A stretch of DNA of 64,000 nucleotides from Paraglaciecola arctica BSs20135 (lineage in GTDB: Bacteria; Pseudomonadota; Gammaproteobacteria; Enterobacterales; Alteromonadaceae): positions 124,001-188,000 of the forward strand of contig NZ_BAEO01000062.1 of assembly GCF_000314995.1 (NCBI RefSeq), written 5' to 3'. The notes beneath the pieces are model-generated. The model saw nothing but the letters and a program-made list of their open reading frames with translations. It ran no database searches and had not been told where the DNA came from. The position numbers and the translations under genes were made by a program. Shown piece after piece: positions 62,728-64,000 of this stretch. Every line of letters starts with the position of its first letter. The stretch's first letter is position 1.

Positions 62728-64000
62728 CTATTGGCTACTTTTAGGTAGATATTTAGCCATTAAATCTTCTAATACCTTTTGTTTAAGAGGTTTGACTATG
62801 TAGTCGTCCATGCCTGCTTCTTTGGCTTTAGTATAATCTTGTTTCATGGCATTGGCTGATAAACCACAAATAATCAGCTTGTTGTGACCTTTTATTCTTA
62901 GTGTGCGTGTAGCCTCGTAGCCATCCATTACCGGCATTTGAATATCCATCAAAATAAGATCATATTGAGGGGAGTTGATTATCTTGGTGACCGCTTGTTG
63001 ACCATCTTCGGCTATATCAAATGTCAGGCCCATTAATTTAAGCATTTCACCTGCAACAACTTGGTTAATGTTGTTGTCTTCAACTAACAATACATGGCCT
63101 TCATATTGACCAACTTGGTGCTCATTAGTAAAAATTACATTGTTTGATTTGGCTTCTGATTCAGTATTAAACAAGTGTTGCAAAAAAGTGGCTGCTTGTT
63201 GCGGTGTGAAAGGGTGAGATAAACATTCGGCTGGCCACATGGCTGATAATTGATTCGGTAAATTACTTGGTTGGGAATTGGTGACAAAGCCCACTTTTAG
63301 CGATTGCTTGACTAATTTGTCAATGGATCCTTGGTGTGTTCTGAATATCTGCTGATCTTCAATATCGAGTAAAACTGCGTCTTTGCTACTTATATCTTCA
63401 AGTGTTGCAGACAACTGGCTCAGTGGTAGGTGGTGATAGTTTAATCCGGTTTTTTCGATATATTGAGTATGTAGAAATCCTGCACGGCCCGCACTAAAAT
63501 AATATAACTTGCCACTAGGTAATGGCAGTGCAGAAATCAACTGTTGCGTGTTTTCTGCAGTCGCTAACATAATTTCAACTTTAAATGTGCTGCCTTTGTT
63601 TTGCTCAGACTTAACTGAAACATTGCCGCCCATCAGTTCAACAAGTTGGGTCACAATGCTTAGCCCTAATCCACTACCGCCAAAGTTTCTGCTGGTGGAA
63701 CCATCGGCTTGCGTAAATGAATCGAATATTCTACTGACTTGTTCTGGATTCATACCTATGCCCGTGTCAGCCACCTCAAATAATAATATAAGTACGCGAG
63801 TCTCATCATTAAGTTGAAAATCCACATCGATGGAAATCTGCCCGTTTTGAGTAAACTTGATGGCGTTACTACATAAGTTGAGTAGAACCTGACTGATCCT
63901 TAACGGGTCGCCTACTAATTGGGCGGGTAAGTTTGGATTAGCATTAAACCTTACATTTAGATTTTTTTCTTTAGCGCGATTTGAAATATTGGCTAAAACG
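62728..64000 (-). CDS. Hybrid histidine kinase, partial (runs off right edge)
   Basis: The 3' part of a kinase gene, 424 codons visible. HATPase N box (VLLNLCSNAIKFTQNGQ) and G boxes (FEVADTGIGMNPEQV, GGSGLGLSIVTQLVELMGG), a degenerate receiver-like section (about 140-240 of the visible part), and a C-terminal receiver (QYDLILMDIQMPVMDG, DYIVKPLKQKVL). The reading frame continues past 64000, so the sensor and HisKA parts are outside. A GTG at 63825 would be internal. Confidence 0.92.
   Translation of the reverse strand, partial: VLANISNRAKEKNLNVRFNANPNLPAQLVGDPLRISQVLLNLCSNAIKFTQNGQISIDVDFQLNDETRVLILLFEVADTGIGMNPEQVSRIFDSFTQADGSTSRNFGGSGLGLSIVTQLVELMGGNVSVKSEQNKGSTFKVEIMLATAENTQQLISALPLPSGKLYYFSAGRAGFLHTQYIEKTGLNYHHLPLSQLSATLEDISSKDAVLLDIEDQQIFRTHQGSIDKLVKQSLKVGFVTNSQPSNLPNQLSAMWPAECLSHPFTPQQAATFLQHLFNTESEAKSNNVIFTNEHQVGQYEGHVLLVEDNNINQVVAGEMLKLMGLTFDIAEDGQQAVTKIINSPQYDLILMDIQMPVMDGYEATRTLRIKGHNKLIICGLSANAMKQDYTKAKEAGMDDYIVKPLKQKVLEDLMAKYLPKSSQ

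Noticed and set aside
1-64000. tRNA, rRNA, CRISPR, prophage or transposase genes
   Set aside because: None could be supported by eye on either strand.

Overview
The window looks like chromosome of a marine gammaproteobacterium, most likely Alteromonadales (Glaciecola/Paraglaciecola/Alteromonas-like). This is inferred from the moderately low G+C, the gene families (fatty acid cis/trans isomerase, thrombospondin type 3 repeat protein with a C-terminal sorting tail, OvoA, FeS-type photolyase, SelO, CC0125-type lipoprotein) and the many envelope-stress proteins. No rRNA, tRNA, CRISPR array, transposase or prophage was seen. Two genes run off the ends: an MMPL/RND exporter on the left and a hybrid histidine kinase on the right.

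Layout. 0-15 kb is an envelope and osmotic-stress region: MlaA/MMPL lipid-transport operon, BrkB/YihY, two MscS channels, CsbD, YqaE/Pmp3 with a DUF748 protein, a yqjD-yqjE-yqjK-like operon, fatty acid cis/trans isomerase and a BON protein. 15-22.4 kb is a signalling block: a diguanylate cyclase facing a five-gene operon that holds a sigma54-dependent NtrC-type regulator, a lone 74-residue DHp-like protein, a CHASE3 histidine kinase, a CheY-like receiver and a REC-HK-REC-REC hybrid kinase. 22.7-26.3 kb holds a PA2169-type four-helix protein, a PagL lipid A deacylase, an FNT channel, a class-I glutamine amidotransferase-like peptidase and a broken VTT-like membrane gene. 26-33.5 kb has aconitase and an RND efflux pair. 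34-40.4 kb has a beta-barrel protein, a 1333-residue calcium-binding repeat protein and a double solute-binding protein. 40.5-50 kb is a light/redox block: two photolyases, DUF2256, DUF2805, a glutamine-synthetase-like ligase, OvoA (ovothiol), an FAD monooxygenase and accessory genes. 50-64 kb is mixed: acyl-CoA dehydrogenase, Nudix, SelO, SerA/SerC, a beta-barrel protein and a hybrid kinase.

Main result of the hunt. At least seven transcription units between 6 and 24 kb, plus one at 34 kb, have a -24/-12 (sigma54) promoter with exact GG-N10-GC spacing 34-119 bp before the start codon: yqaE, mscS, yqjD, an unknown secreted protein, the BON gene, the PA2169 gene, pagL and the beta-barrel gene at 34 kb. 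Housekeeping and metabolic genes checked by eye in the same window (acnA, RND pair, ovoA, acyl-CoA dehydrogenase, selO, serC) lack this pattern. The NtrC-type regulator with a GAFTGA motif sits inside this cluster, divergent from the PA2169 gene, and two matching 15-bp dyads (TGTAAA-N3-TTCACA) lie between them. The proposal is a locally encoded sigma54-dependent membrane-stress regulon controlled by an unusual multi-component phosphorelay. This was read by eye and is an inference.

A second point of interest is the ovothiol/photolyase block, in which a divergent glutamine-synthetase-fold ligase of unknown substrate lies between a DUF2805 gene and ovoA.
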